Positions 1-9,997 of a stretch of 64,000 nt of DNA are shown here, piece after piece. The first letter of the stretch is position 1. Every line of letters begins with the position of its first letter. The position numbers and the translations under genes were made by a program. The stretch comes from Erwinia aphidicola (GTDB lineage Bacteria > Pseudomonadota > Gammaproteobacteria > Enterobacterales > Enterobacteriaceae). The stretch is taken from contig NZ_JAMKCQ010000001.1 of assembly GCF_024169515.1 (NCBI RefSeq), positions 3,162,001-3,226,000 of the forward strand, given 5' to 3'. The notes under the pieces are model-generated. The model saw only the letters and a list, made by a program, of their open reading frames with translations. It was not told the origin of the DNA and searched no databases.

Positions 1-255
1 GTGATGCCGCAGCTGCAGCCGGATGCTTTCCCGTTCTGGGATTCGTGCATGATGGTGCTGTCGATTGCGGCGATGATCCTGATGACGCGCAAGTACGTTG
101 AAAACTGGCTACTGTGGGTGGTGATCAACCTGATCAGCGTGATGATATTCGCCCGTCAGGGAGTGTACGCCATGGCGCTGGAGTATGTGCTGCTGACGCT
201 GATCGCGCTGAATGGCTCGTGGCTGTGGATGAAAAGCGCCCGCCAGAGAGGATAA
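1..255 (+). CDS. pnuC: Nicotinamide riboside transporter PnuC, C-terminal part (5' end cut by window edge)
   Basis: This is an inner-membrane carrier that brings nicotinamide riboside into the cell for NAD synthesis. The frame is open from base 1 to the stop before 256 and gives about 84 residues, roughly the last third of the usual 240-residue protein. The segment TRKYVENWLLWVVIN followed by LEYVLLTLIALNGSWLW is the conserved PnuC C-terminus, with two or three membrane segments and the Trp/Asn residues that line the substrate path in the family. The GTG at base 1 is not a real start. The next gene, zitB, is convergent, as in E. coli, where pnuC follows nadA. Confidence 0.93.
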   Translation: MMPQLQPDAFPFWDSCMMVLSIAAMILMTRKYVENWLLWVVINLISVMIFARQGVYAMALEYVLLTLIALNGSWLWMKSARQRG

Positions 256-263
256 TTGGCCAC

Positions 264-290
264 GGGTCGACCGAAAAAAGGGTCGACCCT
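264..290. repeat. Short palindromic unit between convergent pnuC and zitB; probable shared terminator
   Basis: GGGTCGACC and GGTCGACCC arms flank an A-rich loop. This is the first of about fifteen palindromes of the same build in the window (see 11249, 30271, 35410, 46542, 61939). It lies just after the pnuC stop and just before the zitB stop, so it can act as a bidirectional terminator. The usual CCCCTACG edge is degenerate here (CCCTCACG). Confidence 0.6.
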
Positions 291-295
291 CACGG

Positions 296-1228
296 TTAAT
301 GATGGTGGTGATGCTGGTGCTCGCCGCCGCCCTGAATCCACCCCACATCACAATCATCGCCATCGCAACGCTGATACTCCATCTGCACCGTGGCGTGCTC
401 AATCTGATAATGCTGGTGCAGATACTCGTGAATGCGCTGCAGCAGCGCGTCATGATCGTAAGGCGGGATCACCTGTACATGCAGCGTGATCACCGGCTTC
501 TCGCCCACCTGCCACAAATGCACATGATGCACGTTACGCACCTCCGGGATGCTGCGCGCCAGCGCACGCTGTAGCTTAGCCACATCAATATCCTGCGGCG
601 CCCCCTCCAGCAGTTCGTGACCGCTCTCCTTGATCAGCATCCAGCCGCTGCGCAGCACCAGCAGGGACACCACAATCGACAGAATGGGGTCGATCGGCGT
701 CCAGCCGGTAAACATAATAATCAGCGCGGCGGCAATCGCCCCGACCGAGCCGAGCAGGTCACCGAGCACGTGCAGCGCCGCCGCGCGCACGTTAAGGTTC
801 TTCTCGCCGCTGCCGTGATGCAGCAGCCAGAACGCCAGCAGGTTTGCCAGCAGCCCGCCGATAGCCACAATCAGCATCATGCCACCCGCCACCGGCTCCG
901 GCTGCCAGAAACGTCTCAGCGCCTCCCAGACAATCAGCACGGTAATCACCAGCAGCGCGATAGCATTGACAAAAGCTGCCAGCGTGGTCAGGCGCAGCAG
1001 GCCAAAGGAGTGGCGCTGGCTGGGCTTGCGCTGCGCAAAATGCGTGGCCAGCAGGGCCACCAGCAGCGCGGCGGCGTCGGTCAGCATATGCCCGGCATCG
1101 GCCAGCAGCGCCAGCGAGCCGGAGAGCAGACCGCCCGCCACCTCGGCCAGCATAAACAGGGCCGTGACAACAAAGGCTGCCAGCAGACGTGAACGGTTAC
1201 CGTTCTTTTCAGTGTGGGTGTGAGCCAT
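296..1228 (-). CDS. zitB: Zinc efflux transporter ZitB (cation diffusion facilitator)
   Basis: ZitB exports Zn2+ from the cytoplasm in exchange for protons. The 310-residue protein has six membrane segments and both CDF metal-site signatures: D44-x2-H47-x3-D51 in helix 2 and H153-x3-D157 in helix 5. A cytoplasmic domain follows, with a His-rich tail (HQHHHHH) at the very end. Length matches E. coli ZitB (about 313). The ATG lies inside the 3' end of the upstream kinase gene, overlapping it by 20 bases, with only a weak GGGA ahead of it. This suggests translational coupling to the two-component genes. In E. coli zitB stands alone, so this arrangement is unusual. Confidence 0.95.
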   Translation of the reverse strand: MAHTHTEKNGNRSRLLAAFVVTALFMLAEVAGGLLSGSLALLADAGHMLTDAAALLVALLATHFAQRKPSQRHSFGLLRLTTLAAFVNAIALLVITVLIVWEALRRFWQPEPVAGGMMLIVAIGGLLANLLAFWLLHHGSGEKNLNVRAAALHVLGDLLGSVGAIAAALIIMFTGWTPIDPILSIVVSLLVLRSGWMLIKESGHELLEGAPQDIDVAKLQRALARSIPEVRNVHHVHLWQVGEKPVITLHVQVIPPYDHDALLQRIHEYLHQHYQIEHATVQMEYQRCDGDDCDVGWIQGGGEHQHHHHH

Positions 1229-4200
1229 AGGATCCCAATTGAGTTAACAGGCTTTCGCTTAATGATATCAATAAATTCATTGCAGGCTTAGGGTTCTGGT
1301 GCAGGCGGGCAGCCTCAATGATTTGCTGGCACAGGGTTTCCCCTTCACTGTAGTTCAGCAGCAGCCAGCTGCCTTTCATTCTGTGCGCCGCTTTCTCAAC
1401 CTGCTGCCACTCTTCTGCCGCTATTGCCTGCCTGAGCGCGGCGCAGTCGCGCTTCAGCGTCTCGGCCAGCGTCTGGCACAGGCGTTGAAAATAATGCTCA
1501 TCGTGATGCGCCAGCTGATTTAAACGCTGCGGCAGGTCGGCAAACGGCGCGGGCGCCTCCGCCTGCAGCAGAGCGGCAAGATCCGCTAACGAAACTGGCT
1601 TCACCAGCAGGCGGTCAGCAACCTGTCGCGCCTGTGGCCGGTTGAGGATCTGCGCATCGGCAGAGCACAGCACCACCCGGGTATGATGCGGCTGATGGCG
1701 TTCGCCACGGCGCACTATTTTCGCCAGCTGCACGCCGTCCGGGTGCGGCATGCTGTAGTCAACAAACAGCAGGTCCCACTGGCGCCCGTCTTTCAGCAGC
1801 GCCCGGCCATCAGCGAAGGTTTCCGCCTGGATACCGCAGTGCGCCAGCTGTTGCTGCATCACCAGCAGATTGGTCGGATGGTCGTCGACAATCGCCACGC
1901 GCAGATGGCTGACCGCCTCGGTATTGCACTGCTGCGGTTCGGCATCTGCGGCAGGCAGTGGCGAGGGGATAAGCTGCCACGGTAGCAGCACGCTGACGCA
2001 GGTTCCCTGGCCGGGGGTGGATTGCAGCGTGATAGTGCCGCCCATGCGGCTGACAATTTCGCGGCAGATCGACAAGCCCAGCCCGCTGCCCTGCACTGAG
2101 AGCTGGCGACCGGAAGGGGTCTGATACCAGGGTTCAAACAGACGCTGCTGCTCATCCAGCGGGATGCCACTGCCGCTATCGCTGACCTGAAAATGCAGCT
2201 GTGGCGGCGTGCTCAGCGCTTCCAGCGTCAGCCGGATCTCACCCTCGCGGGTAAATTTGATCGCATTGGCAATCAGGTTGTTGGCAATCTGCTGCAGGCG
2301 TTCGCCGTCAATCAGCACCCAGGCGGGCAGGGGATTCAGGGCGCTGACGCTCAGCCGCGGTCCCTGTTCGCGCATCAGCGGGTGGTAGAACACCGCCAGC
2401 CGCTGCAGCCATTTTTCCGGCTCCAGCGGACGGGGGGCCAGGCTGAAGCTGTTGCTCTCAACCCGGGCGTGATCCTGCAGATCGCCCAGCAGCGTCATCA
2501 GGCTGGCGGCGCTGCTGTGGATCAACGCCAGGTTATGGCTCTCAGGCTGCTGCATCAGCTCCAGCTCCAGCAGGCCCAGCACCGCCTGCATCGGCGTGCG
2601 CAGCTCGTGGCTGACGGTGGCGAGGAACTGACTTTTCATGCGGTTTTCCCGCTGGGCCACTTCGCGCTCCTGCTCCAGCAGCAGGCGCTGCTGCCGCTCA
2701 CGCCGCTGCTCCAGATAGCGTCTCAGCAGCAGGATCAGCAGGAAGACGATGGCAAACAGCGCGGCGACCAGTACGAAGAGGGAGATCGGCCGCATCTCGC
2801 CGCTGTTGCTATCGCTAAAGCTGTCCGGCGTGCTGCTCCAGGTTTCGCGCAGCCGCTGCCAGCTTTCCGCTGGGATCTGCTGCAGGCTGTTATTCAGCAG
2901 TGCGCGCAGCAGCGGCCGATCGGGGGCGATGCCGATGGTCACCGGCCATGCGGTGTCGCTGGCGGCAAACGCCAGCTGCAGAGTATTGGCAAAACGCCCC
3001 TGGATGCGCCAGCGCGCTGAGAGCACATTGTCGACCAGCGCGTCGATCTGACCGCTGGCCAGCGCATCGTACAGGCTGCTGGCATCCTCAAATGTCTGGG
3101 TTGTGCTACCTGCGGGCAACAGGCGCCCGGCGATATCCCCGCGCAGCACGCCGATGCGTTTACCGCGCAGATCCGGCCAGCCGGTGACGTTCTGCGCCGC
3201 CGCCTGAACATAGACACCCCACAGCGCACGCCACACCGGCTGGGTATTATTCAGCATGGCATCATCACCGGTCAGCGGCAGATTGAGTTGGATCAGCGCC
3301 CGCCCCTGCTGCACCAGCGCGCCCGCCTGCTGTGCATTGCTGACCCAGTATGGCTGAAAGCGCAACCCGGTAATCTGGCCGATGCTGTTCAGCAGGTCAA
3401 CACTGTAACCGGCGGGCTGCCCGCTGGCATTGCGGTAGCTCCACGGATAGTCGTCGCTGACGGCGGCATAAATCACCACCGGATGCTGCGCTATCCAGCT
3501 GCGCTCCATCGACGTCAGGTGGGCGGTATTGCTGTCCTGATAGCGCGGCAGCGCACTGCTCCAGCGCCCCTGAATGCCGTTCACCACCTCCATCGGCAGC
3601 TGACGAATAGCGTTATCAAGCTGCTGCGTCAGTGCGGCATCCGCTGTGACCGCCTCCAGCTGCAGCACCCCTGGGTCAAGAGAAGAGGCGAGCTGATAAA
3701 CTTCGCCCTGCTGCAGCTGGCTCAGCAGGAATCCGGCGCTGGTCTCATCCGCCACCACATAGTCGCTGTGCTGATTCAGCAGGGTGGAGAGGGCCTGTAA
3801 ATCACTGGGCAGCACCTGCCAGTGATGCTTGCGCGCAAACTCGGGGTCAACGCGCGCCAGGGTGTCGCGGCTGACGCTGAGGCGGGCATCGCCAGAGTTG
3901 AACATCACCGGCCGCAGGTTATTGCGATTACGGTAAATACGCAGCGGGCTGGAGAACCACGGTTGCGTCGCGCTGAGGCCCGCAGGCAGCGTCTGCTGCG
4001 GAACGCCAAACAGCACGTCCAGCTTTCCGCTCTGCAGTGCCGCCATCATCGCCTGCTGCGTGCTGAACCCCTGCACGCTGACGTGCAGGCCGCTGGTCTG
4101 CTGCAGCGCCACCAGATAGTCGGCATTGATACCGTACAGGTCGCTGCCAACGACAATATTCCACGGCGAGCTGTTGTCCTGTAATACGCCGACGCGCAGG

Positions 4201-4337
4201 GTTTTTCCCCATTCGACCGGCATCGGCATCATCTCCTGCGGCAGGGCGATGCTGCTCACCGGGCGCAGCGTCGCCAGCGCGCTGCTGGTGAACAGCAGCA
4301 GCATCAGCAGTAGCGTTCTCACTGCTGTGACTGCCAC
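1209..4337 (-). CDS. EvgS/BvgS-type hybrid sensor histidine kinase with two periplasmic Venus-flytrap domains
   Basis: This is a membrane phosphorelay sensor of 1042 residues. The order is: signal segment 5-22; two SBP_bac_3-like periplasmic domains (about 45-265 and 285-505); one membrane segment (about 518-539); HisKA with SHELRTP and phospho-His577; a HATPase domain with N-box [10 protein letters not shown] and the G-boxes DSGSGI and GSGLGL; a receiver with Asp860 in FVDYSMP; and a C-terminal Hpt domain with His985 in AAHRMKGS. I see no PAS domain between membrane and HisKA, unlike E. coli EvgS. The start is GTG at 4337, 19 bases inside the upstream response regulator, so the two are probably co-translated. 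The signal it senses is unknown. The overlap with zitB downstream hints at a metal or envelope cue, which is inference. Confidence 0.88.
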   Translation of the reverse strand: MAVTAVRTLLLMLLLFTSSALATLRPVSSIALPQEMMPMPVEWGKTLRVGVLQDNSSPWNIVVGSDLYGINADYLVALQQTSGLHVSVQGFSTQQAMMAALQSGKLDVLFGVPQQTLPAGLSATQPWFSSPLRIYRNRNNLRPVMFNSGDARLSVSRDTLARVDPEFARKHHWQVLPSDLQALSTLLNQHSDYVVADETSAGFLLSQLQQGEVYQLASSLDPGVLQLEAVTADAALTQQLDNAIRQLPMEVVNGIQGRWSSALPRYQDSNTAHLTSMERSWIAQHPVVIYAAVSDDYPWSYRNASGQPAGYSVDLLNSIGQITGLRFQPYWVSNAQQAGALVQQGRALIQLNLPLTGDDAMLNNTQPVWRALWGVYVQAAAQNVTGWPDLRGKRIGVLRGDIAGRLLPAGSTTQTFEDASSLYDALASGQIDALVDNVLSARWRIQGRFANTLQLAFAASDTAWPVTIGIAPDRPLLRALLNNSLQQIPAESWQRLRETWSSTPDSFSDSNSGEMRPISLFVLVAALFAIVFLLILLLRRYLEQRRERQQRLLLEQEREVAQRENRMKSQFLATVSHELRTPMQAVLGLLELELMQQPESHNLALIHSSAASLMTLLGDLQDHARVESNSFSLAPRPLEPEKWLQRLAVFYHPLMREQGPRLSVSALNPLPAWVLIDGERLQQIANNLIANAIKFTREGEIRLTLEALSTPPQLHFQVSDSGSGIPLDEQQRLFEPWYQTPSGRQLSVQGSGLGLSICREIVSRMGGTITLQSTPGQGTCVSVLLPWQLIPSPLPAADAEPQQCNTEAVSHLRVAIVDDHPTNLLVMQQQLAHCGIQAETFADGRALLKDGRQWDLLFVDYSMPHPDGVQLAKIVRRGERHQPHHTRVVLCSADAQILNRPQARQVADRLLVKPVSLADLAALLQAEAPAPFADLPQRLNQLAHHDEHYFQRLCQTLAETLKRDCAALRQAIAAEEWQQVEKAAHRMKGSWLLLNYSEGETLCQQIIEAARLHQNPKPAMNLLISLSESLLTQLGSYGSHPH

Positions 4338-4906
4338 AGCTGAGCCAGTTCGACGACCGAACCCGCTCCGGTTTTTTCCATGATGTTCTTTTTATGGGTG
4401 CTGACGGTTTTATTGCTGATATGCAGCTGCCCGGCGATCTGCAGATTAGACAGGCCGCGCGCCAGCAGCGCGAGGATCTGCTGCTCTTTGGCCGTCAGCA
4501 CCGCGTTAAGCGTGTCGCCATGCTGGGCAGGGAAGACGCGCTGGCCGCCGAGCACGGCAAGGATGGCGGAGAGCAGCTGGCTGAGCGGCTGACGCTTGGC
4601 AACATAGCCAGATGCCCCGGCGGCTTCCGCCAGACGCGGATAGACCTGCTCCTCCTGTGCTGAGTAGATCACCACCGGCAGCGGCGGGTAATGGCGCTTA
4701 ATCAGCTTAAGCAGCTGTAAGCCGTCGCTGTCCGGTAAGCCAATATCGAGGATCACCAGCCCAATAGCGCGATCGCCGAGCAGCGCCAGGGCATCGCGCT
4801 GATTATCCGCCGCCAGCAGCTTAAGCGGGAAGGGCGCGTGTACCAGGGCCGCTTCCAGCGCCACCTGGACCAGCGGATGATCGTCAATCAGCAATAGGGT
4901 GGTCAT
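4319..4906 (-). CDS. NarL/LuxR-family response regulator, partner of the adjacent hybrid kinase (EvgA-like)
   Basis: This transcription factor is likely the final phosphate acceptor of the relay from the kinase at 1209-4337. It has 195 residues: an N-terminal receiver (DDHP acidic pair near residue 8, phospho-Asp54 in VILDIGLP) and a C-terminal LuxR helix-turn-helix (LTAKEQQILALLARGLSN then ISNKTVSTHKKNIMEK). I chose the ATG at 4906, giving MTTLLLIDDHP. The TTG four codons upstream would add residues not usual in the family. The 3' end overlaps the kinase start by 19 bases. The genes run regulator, kinase, zitB on one strand. Targets cannot be read from the sequence. Confidence 0.88.
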   Translation of the reverse strand: MTTLLLIDDHPLVQVALEAALVHAPFPLKLLAADNQRDALALLGDRAIGLVILDIGLPDSDGLQLLKLIKRHYPPLPVVIYSAQEEQVYPRLAEAAGASGYVAKRQPLSQLLSAILAVLGGQRVFPAQHGDTLNAVLTAKEQQILALLARGLSNLQIAGQLHISNKTVSTHKKNIMEKTGAGSVVELAQLWQSQQ

Positions 4907-4956
4907 GAACAGTTCCAAATCAGGCAGGGGGTTCAGGATAGCCGAAGGTGGGCGGG

Positions 4957-4990
4957 AAAAAAACGAGAAAAGGAGAGCCGAAGCTCTCCT
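4957..4990 (-). terminator. Intrinsic terminator with UUCG tetraloop, downstream of ybgS
   Basis: Read on the minus strand, AGGAGAGC-TTCG-GCTCTCCT is a perfect 8-bp stem capped by a TTCG loop. It is followed by TTTTCTCGTTTTTTT. Its direction fits the end of the ybgS transcript. It lies about 200 bases past the ybgS stop, so the tandem repeats at 5002-5101 would be in the ybgS 3' untranslated region. It also insulates the two-component operon below it. Confidence 0.75.
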
Positions 4991-5001
4991 GGGTCATGCA
5001 C

Positions 5002-5101
5002 CGGCTGACATTCTGCCTCGATCTACGGCTGACATTCTGCCTCGATCTACCGGCTGACATTCTGTCTCGACGTATGGCTAACGTTCTGCCTCGGTCATGT
5101 A
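5002..5101. repeat. 24-bp tandem repeat, about four copies, in the ybgS 3' region
   Basis: The unit CGGCTGACATTCTGCCTCGA plus TCTA occurs twice exactly (5002-5025 and 5026-5049). It then occurs with a few changes at 5051-5074 and again, more diverged, at 5075-5101. It is not CRISPR-like because there are no spacers. No reading frame of note crosses it. The array probably varies in copy number between strains. Confidence 0.85.
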
Positions 5102-5102
5102 G

Positions 5103-5146
5103 TGGCTGACCCTCTTTTCCGGTCAGCCAGCTTTTCCGGTCAGCCA
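5103..5146. repeat. Palindromic unit with one arm duplicated
   Basis: TGGCTGACC at 5103-5111 can pair with either of two identical GGTCAGCCA arms (5121-5129 and 5138-5146), each preceded by CTTTTCC. This is a member of the palindrome family seen at many gene ends here, with a partial tandem duplication of one arm. It lies directly beside the 24-bp array, whose unit also contains GGCTGAC. The array may have grown from this element. Confidence 0.6.
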
Positions 5147-5195
5147 AATGCTTTTTTTGGCGAGCCAGAATCGGCCAGCCAGAATTCAGCAAACG

Positions 5196-5516
5196 TTACT
5201 GCGAAGTACCGTCAGTTTTGGTATTCGCATCAGCGCCGACTTTTTTGTTAATGTCCGGACATTTACCATCTTTGCACTGAGTGTTTTTGTTGATCTCATC
5301 AGCACTCATTTTCTTATGGTGCTTCATGGTTTTATGCTGAGTTTCATGGCCAGTGTTGATTTTGTCGTTATCAACTTTGTTAGGCGCAATATTTTCTTTT
5401 GCGCTGCCAGCCACTGCGCCGGCATCGGCCGCTGCATTTGCTGAACCGTCGGCCATTGCAGCGGTGCTGCCCAGAGTCATTGCGGCTGTCAGTAGTACCA
5501 TAGAGAACTTATTCAT
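5196..5516 (-). CDS. ybgS: YbgS-like small secreted protein
   Basis: A 106-residue protein with a clear signal peptide (cleavage near AAMA-D, residues 22-23). The mature part is low in complexity, rich in Asn, Lys, Asp and His, and predicted periplasmic. The motifs [24 protein letters not shown] and [13 protein letters not shown] match E. coli YbgS, as does its place between zitB and aroG. The two cysteines in CKDGKC are conserved and may form a disulfide. Function is unknown, and the old label of homeobox protein has no basis in the sequence. AGGAG sits six bases before the ATG. It is transcribed away from aroG. Confidence 0.88.
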   Translation of the reverse strand: MNKFSMVLLTAAMTLGSTAAMADGSANAAADAGAVAGSAKENIAPNKVDNDKINTGHETQHKTMKHHKKMSADEINKNTQCKDGKCPDINKKVGADANTKTDGTSQ

Positions 5517-5787
5517 TATTATGCTCCTTTAATTTTTGAATACGACATCATCAAGATCTAACGGTGTTTGAAACAAAATAGTGTGATTGCGGCGTTCGCC
5601 AATCATAAGTTGTGCAAATAGATTTATTTCAAGAGGTAATGATTAAAAGTGTAGTAGGGCTCCCAGAAAAAGCAAATCACGTCAGCAACGAATCCGCGAA
5701 AGGCGATTTACAGTCACCGGGAGTCACGATAAATTGGAGGAGATGCGCCTGGTGTGCAGTATGGCAATGAAATAACCTGGAAATATT

Positions 5788-6840
5788 ATGAATTATCAAA
5801 ACGATGATTTAAGAATCAAAGAGATAAAAGAACTTTTACCTCCGGTTGCGTTATTTGAAAAATTCCCCGCCACGGACAAGGCTGCTGCAACAGTATCCTC
5901 GGCCCGCCAGGCAATCCATAACATTCTGACTTCCCATGACGATCGCCTGCTGGTGGTGATCGGCCCCTGCTCTATCCATGATACTAAGGCAGCTAAAGAG
6001 TACGCTGGCCGCCTGCTGGCGCTGCGTGACGAGCTGAAAGACTCGCTGGAAGTGGTGATGCGCGTCTATTTTGAAAAACCCCGTACGACCGTGGGTTGGA
6101 AAGGGCTGATCAACGATCCCCATATGGACGGCAGCTTCCAGATTAATGACGGCCTGCGTATTGCGCGCCAGCTGCTGGTGGAGATCAACGACAGCGGCCT
6201 GCCGGCGGCGGGTGAGTTCCTCGATATGATCACGCCACAGTACGTCGGCGATCTGATGAGCTGGGGCGCCATCGGCGCGCGTACCACGGAATCGCAGGTC
6301 CACCGCGAGCTGTCATCCGGCCTCTCCTGCCCGGTAGGTTTCAAGAACGGCACCGACGGCACCATCAAAGTGGCTATCGACGCCATCGGCGCGGCCAGTG
6401 CGCCACACTGTTTCCTCTCCGTGACCAAATATGGCCACTCGGCGATTGTGGAAACCAGCGGTAACGAAGACTGCCATATCATCCTGCGCGGCGGCAAAGA
6501 GCCAAACTACAGCGCTCACCACGTCAGCGCGGTGAAAGCCGGTCTGGAAAAAGCCGGCCTGCCTGCCCAGGTGATGATCGACTTCAGCCATGCAAACAGC
6601 AGCAAGCAGTTTAAGAAGCAGCTGGATGTTGCCACTGACGTGGCGCAGCAGATTGCGGGCGGCGAGCAGGCAATTATCGGCGTAATGATTGAGAGCCATC
6701 TGGTCGAGGGCAATCAGAACCTGGAGAGCGGTGAACCGCTGGTGTACGGCAAAAGCGTCACCGACGGCTGCATCGGCTGGCAGGACACTGAAACCGTGCT
6801 GCGCCAGCTGGCCAGCGCGGTGAAAGCCCGCCGCGCGTAA
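5788..6840 (+). CDS. aroG: 3-deoxy-7-phosphoheptulonate (DAHP) synthase, phenylalanine-sensitive type
   Basis: AroG joins phosphoenolpyruvate and erythrose 4-phosphate in the first step of the shikimate pathway, in the cytoplasm. At 350 residues it equals E. coli AroG. Recognisable blocks are VVIGPCSIHD, the PRTTVGWKGLINDP phosphoenolpyruvate loop, TESQVHRE, FKNGTDGT, and IDFSHANSSK with the metal ligands. The N-terminal MNYQNDDLRIKEIKELLPP holds the residues that shape the Phe site in this isozyme. A TGTAAA half-site (minus strand, 5707-5712) lies upstream and could be part of a TyrR box, but the second half is poor, so I do not call it. The ribosome site is weak (GGAAA). Confidence 0.96.
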   Translation: MNYQNDDLRIKEIKELLPPVALFEKFPATDKAAATVSSARQAIHNILTSHDDRLLVVIGPCSIHDTKAAKEYAGRLLALRDELKDSLEVVMRVYFEKPRTTVGWKGLINDPHMDGSFQINDGLRIARQLLVEINDSGLPAAGEFLDMITPQYVGDLMSWGAIGARTTESQVHRELSSGLSCPVGFKNGTDGTIKVAIDAIGAASAPHCFLSVTKYGHSAIVETSGNEDCHIILRGGKEPNYSAHHVSAVKAGLEKAGLPAQVMIDFSHANSSKQFKKQLDVATDVAQQIAGGEQAIIGVMIESHLVEGNQNLESGEPLVYGKSVTDGCIGWQDTETVLRQLASAVKARRA

Positions 6841-6856
6841 CGGCTTGCAGGCAATA

Positions 6857-6884
6857 AAAAACCCGCCATCTGGCGGGTTTTTTT
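6857..6884. terminator. Bidirectional terminator between aroG and gpmA
   Basis: An A-run leads into AACCCGCC, a short loop, GGCGGGTT and a T-run, so the hairpin works in both directions. It serves the convergent aroG and gpmA genes. Confidence 0.9.
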
Positions 6885-6902
6885 CAATCAAATCAGCAGC
6901 AA

Positions 6903-7655
6903 TTATTTTGCTTTACCCTGGTTCGCGACGGCTGCGGCTTTCGCAGCAATCTCGTCGGCATCGCCCAGGTAGTAGTGTTTGATTGGTTTGAAGTTTTCGT
7001 CGAACTCATACACCAGCGGCACGCCGGTTGGGATGTTCAGCTCGAGGATCTCTTCTTCGCTCATGTTGTCCAGGTATTTCACCAGCGCACGCAGGGAGTT
7101 ACCGTGGGCCGCGATGATCACTTTCTCGCCGCTTTTCATACGTGGCAGGATAGATTCGTTCCAGTATGGCAGAACGCGATCGATGGTCAGCGCCAGGCTT
7201 TCGGTGGTTGGCAGCTGCTCAGCGGTCAGTGACGCGTAGCGCGGGTCGTGGCCAGGGAAACGCTCATCGGCGCGGTCCAGCTCTGGTGGGGTCACGGCAA
7301 AGCCACGACGCCACTGCTTAACCTGATCGTCACCGTATTTCTGTGCGGTTTCTGCTTTATCCAGACCCTGCAGCGCACCGTAGTGACGCTCGTTCAGGCG
7401 CCAGGATTTCTCGACCGGCAGCCACACCTGGTCAACTTCATCCAGAATGTTCCACAGGGTGTGGATGGCACGTTTCAGCACGGAGGTGTAAGCGAAATCG
7501 AAGGTGAAACCCTCTTTCTTCAACAGCTGACCAGCGGCTTTCGCCTCGGTGCGGCCTTTGTCTGACAGGTCAACGTCGTACCAACCGGTGAAACGGTTTT
7601 CGTTGTTCCACTGGCTTTCGCCGTGACGTACCAGAACCAGCTTAGTTACAGCCAT
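6903..7655 (-). CDS. gpmA: 2,3-bisphosphoglycerate-dependent phosphoglycerate mutase
   Basis: Interconverts 3- and 2-phosphoglycerate in glycolysis through a phospho-histidine intermediate. At 250 residues it has the expected length. The catalytic motif [10 protein letters not shown] carries His11 (RHG), and the second conserved histidine is in [22 protein letters not shown] and [10 protein letters not shown] are also family signatures. AGGAG lies eight bases upstream of the ATG. The gene stands alone and ends in the terminator shared with aroG, as in E. coli. Confidence 0.97.
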   Translation of the reverse strand: MAVTKLVLVRHGESQWNNENRFTGWYDVDLSDKGRTEAKAAGQLLKKEGFTFDFAYTSVLKRAIHTLWNILDEVDQVWLPVEKSWRLNERHYGALQGLDKAETAQKYGDDQVKQWRRGFAVTPPELDRADERFPGHDPRYASLTAEQLPTTESLALTIDRVLPYWNESILPRMKSGEKVIIAAHGNSLRALVKYLDNMSEEEILELNIPTGVPLVYEFDENFKPIKHYYLGDADEIAAKAAAVANQGKAK

Positions 7656-7812
7656 AGCTTAACTCCTTAATAACTTTACGTTTCTATGATAATGGTGACC
7701 GGTAAACTGCCGGAAAGAACCGCACGGCAATTTTAATGTGCATTACCATAGCTGAATTCTGCGCAGCGCGTAAGCCCGTAACGCTCGCGATGCGCGATTT
7801 TCATGCGCTTTA

Positions 7813-8853
7813 TCAAACCGCCGTCAGTTGGTAACGCGTCACTGACTGATACGATTCACCTGGCTGCAGCCAGCAGTCGGGCTGCGGATACTCAGGATGA
7901 TGCGGCGAGTCGGGGAGAAACTCGCTCTCCAGCGCAATCCCCTGGAAAGCAGTATAGACGCCCTGTTCGCGTGCCGGGGTGCCTTCCAGATAATTCCCGC
8001 TGTAGAACTGCAGCGCCGGGGCGGTGGTAAACACCGTGAGGCGCAGTTTGCCATCGGCGGACCACAGCTGAGCAGCCGGACTTTCGCCATCCTGGGTATT
8101 TAACAGGAAGGCGTGGTCGTAGCCTTTTACCGCACGCTGGTCGTCATCCTGCAGGAAATCCTGCTGCACGCTCTTCCGCTGGCGGAAATCAAAGCTGCTC
8201 CCCGCCACGTCCTTCAGCGGCGCATTGGGAATGCCCGCGCTGTCCACCGGCAGATAGCGATCGGCATTGAGCAACAGCTGGTGCTGGCGGGCATCGCCGT
8301 GCTGCGCATCCAGGTTGAAGTAGGCGTGGTTGGTCAGATTGACCGGGCAGGCTTTATCCACCGTGGCGTGGTAGTGAATCGCCAGGGTGTTGTCGTCGCT
8401 CAGCTGATAGCGCAGGGAGACCAGCAAATTGCCCGGAAAGCCCTGATCGCCATCCGGCGAATCAAGGCGATACTCCACCTCGCTGTCGCTTTGACTGACA
8501 ATCTGCCAGCGGCGATTGTGGAAGCCACCCGGGCCGCCGTGCAGCTGATGCTCGCCCTGATTGGCGGCCAGCGGGAAGGTCACGCCGTCGTGCGCGATCT
8601 GCGCATGGGCGATGCGGTTAGCGTAACGGCCCACCGTGGCGCCGAGATAGGCCGACTGCTGCAGATAGTCGGACGGTGTGGCGCAGCCGAGCAGCGCTTC
8701 GCGCACGCTGCCGTCACCCATCGGTACGCGGGCGGAGAGCCAGGTCGCGCCCCAGTCCATAAATGTTGCCACCATCCCGTTGCGGTTGCGCAGGGTGGTG
8801 ATGCGCCACGCCGCGCCGTCGGGGGCGTGCGAGTTGCGGTTGAGGTTTAGCAT
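7813..8853 (-). CDS. galM: Aldose 1-epimerase (mutarotase)
   Basis: Converts beta- to alpha-D-galactose at the entry of the Leloir pathway. The 346-residue protein shows the family residues in [25 protein letters not shown] and [10 protein letters not shown], and the acidic residue in the C-terminal ESEFLPDSP. The ATG overlaps the galK stop by 7 bases (GAATGCTAA), a typical coupled junction. It is the last gene of galT-galK-galM. No clear terminator follows it. Confidence 0.95.
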   Translation of the reverse strand: MLNLNRNSHAPDGAAWRITTLRNRNGMVATFMDWGATWLSARVPMGDGSVREALLGCATPSDYLQQSAYLGATVGRYANRIAHAQIAHDGVTFPLAANQGEHQLHGGPGGFHNRRWQIVSQSDSEVEYRLDSPDGDQGFPGNLLVSLRYQLSDDNTLAIHYHATVDKACPVNLTNHAYFNLDAQHGDARQHQLLLNADRYLPVDSAGIPNAPLKDVAGSSFDFRQRKSVQQDFLQDDDQRAVKGYDHAFLLNTQDGESPAAQLWSADGKLRLTVFTTAPALQFYSGNYLEGTPAREQGVYTAFQGIALESEFLPDSPHHPEYPQPDCWLQPGESYQSVTRYQLTAV

Positions 8854-9995
8854 TCACCCGCTCCTTCAGACGCTTTGCAGACGTAGAAGGTCTCTTTGAT
8901 GCCGGACTGCGCTTCATACTGCGCTTCGACGGCGGCTTTCACCTCATCGACCAGGTCCAGCGGCATTAGCGCCACGATGCAGCCGCCAAAACCACCCCCG
9001 GTCATTCGTACGCCGCCGCGTTCGCCGAGGGTCTGTTTGACAATGTCCACCAGCTGGTCGACCGGCGGCACGGTAATCTCGAAGTCGTCACGCATCGATG
9101 CGTGGGATTCCGCCATCAGTACCGCCATGCGCGCCAGGTCACCTTTCGCCAGCACGTCGGCGGCTTCCAGCGTGCGGGCATTTTCGGTCAGCACGTGGCG
9201 CACGCGTTTCGCCACCAGCGGGTCAAGCTCGTGCTCGCGCGCCTCAAATTCGCTCAGCGAGACGTCGCGCAGCGAGCTTTTACCAAAGAACTGCGCTCCT
9301 GCTTCACACTGCTGGCGGCGGGTGTTGTACTCGCTGCCCACCAGGCTGCGGCGGAAGTTGGAGTTGATAATCACCACGGCAATATCGGACGGCATCGGCA
9401 CCGGGCGCGTGCCCAGCGTGCGGCAGTCGAGCAGCATGGCGTGATCCTGCTTGCCCAGTGCGGAGATCAGCTGATCCATAATTCCGCAGTTACAGCCGAC
9501 GAACTGGTTCTCCGCTTCCTGGCCGTTGACCGCGATAGCCGCGCCGTCCAGCGGCAGCTGATAAAGCTGTTTGAACACCGTGCCGACCGCCACTTCCAGC
9601 GAGGCAGATGAGCTTAAGCCCGCGCCCTGCGGCACGTTGCCACTAATCACCATATCCACACCGGCAAAATCCGGGCAGCGGGTCAGCAGGTGCTTCACCA
9701 CGCCGCGCACGTAGTTTGACCACATCTGGTCGGGGTGGCTTTCGATCGCCTCGTCCAGCGAGAAGATATCCTGCTGATTTTCGTAATCGGCGGCGATAAC
9801 CCGCACCTGACGATCGCTGCGTTTCGCGCAGGCGATCACCGTCTGGTAATCAATGGCGCACGGCAGCACGAAACCGTCGTTGTAATCGGTGTGTTCGCCG
9901 ATCAGGTTGACGCGGCCCGGTGCCTGAATAATGTGGCCTGGAGCATAGCCAAACGCGCTGCTGAAAATCTGCTGGGTAGAGGTCTGTAAACTCAT
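8847..9995 (-). CDS. galK: Galactokinase
   Basis: Phosphorylates alpha-D-galactose with ATP to galactose 1-phosphate. The 382 residues match E. coli GalK in length. GHMP-kinase signatures are visible: the galactokinase motif [19 protein letters not shown] near residue 28, the ATP loop [17 protein letters not shown], and the C-terminal [13 protein letters not shown]. Only 2 bases separate the galT stop from the galK ATG, and the 3' end overlaps galM, so the three genes form one operon. Confidence 0.97.
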   Translation of the reverse strand: MSLQTSTQQIFSSAFGYAPGHIIQAPGRVNLIGEHTDYNDGFVLPCAIDYQTVIACAKRSDRQVRVIAADYENQQDIFSLDEAIESHPDQMWSNYVRGVVKHLLTRCPDFAGVDMVISGNVPQGAGLSSSASLEVAVGTVFKQLYQLPLDGAAIAVNGQEAENQFVGCNCGIMDQLISALGKQDHAMLLDCRTLGTRPVPMPSDIAVVIINSNFRRSLVGSEYNTRRQQCEAGAQFFGKSSLRDVSLSEFEAREHELDPLVAKRVRHVLTENARTLEAADVLAKGDLARMAVLMAESHASMRDDFEITVPPVDQLVDIVKQTLGERGGVRMTGGGFGGCIVALMPLDLVDEVKAAVEAQYEAQSGIKETFYVCKASEGAGEC

Positions 9996-9997
9996 GG

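Noticed and set aside
304..320. His-rich zitB tail as a cloning tag or artefact
   Set aside because: His-rich ends are normal in zinc CDF exporters, and the flanking sequence is continuous genomic DNA.
617..1192. Long open frame opposite zitB (191 codons), and many like it opposite galK, galM, bioA, ABC genes and others
   Set aside because: They are antisense shadows of GC-rich genes: low-complexity Gln/His/Arg-rich translations, no Shine-Dalgarno, no recognisable family.
5002..5101. CRISPR array
   Set aside because: The 24-bp units follow each other without unique spacers, and no cas gene is in the window. It is a simple tandem repeat.
5707..5722. TyrR box before aroG
   Set aside because: Only one half (TGTAAA on the minus strand) is present. 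The second half reads TTCGCG, too far from TTTACA to call.
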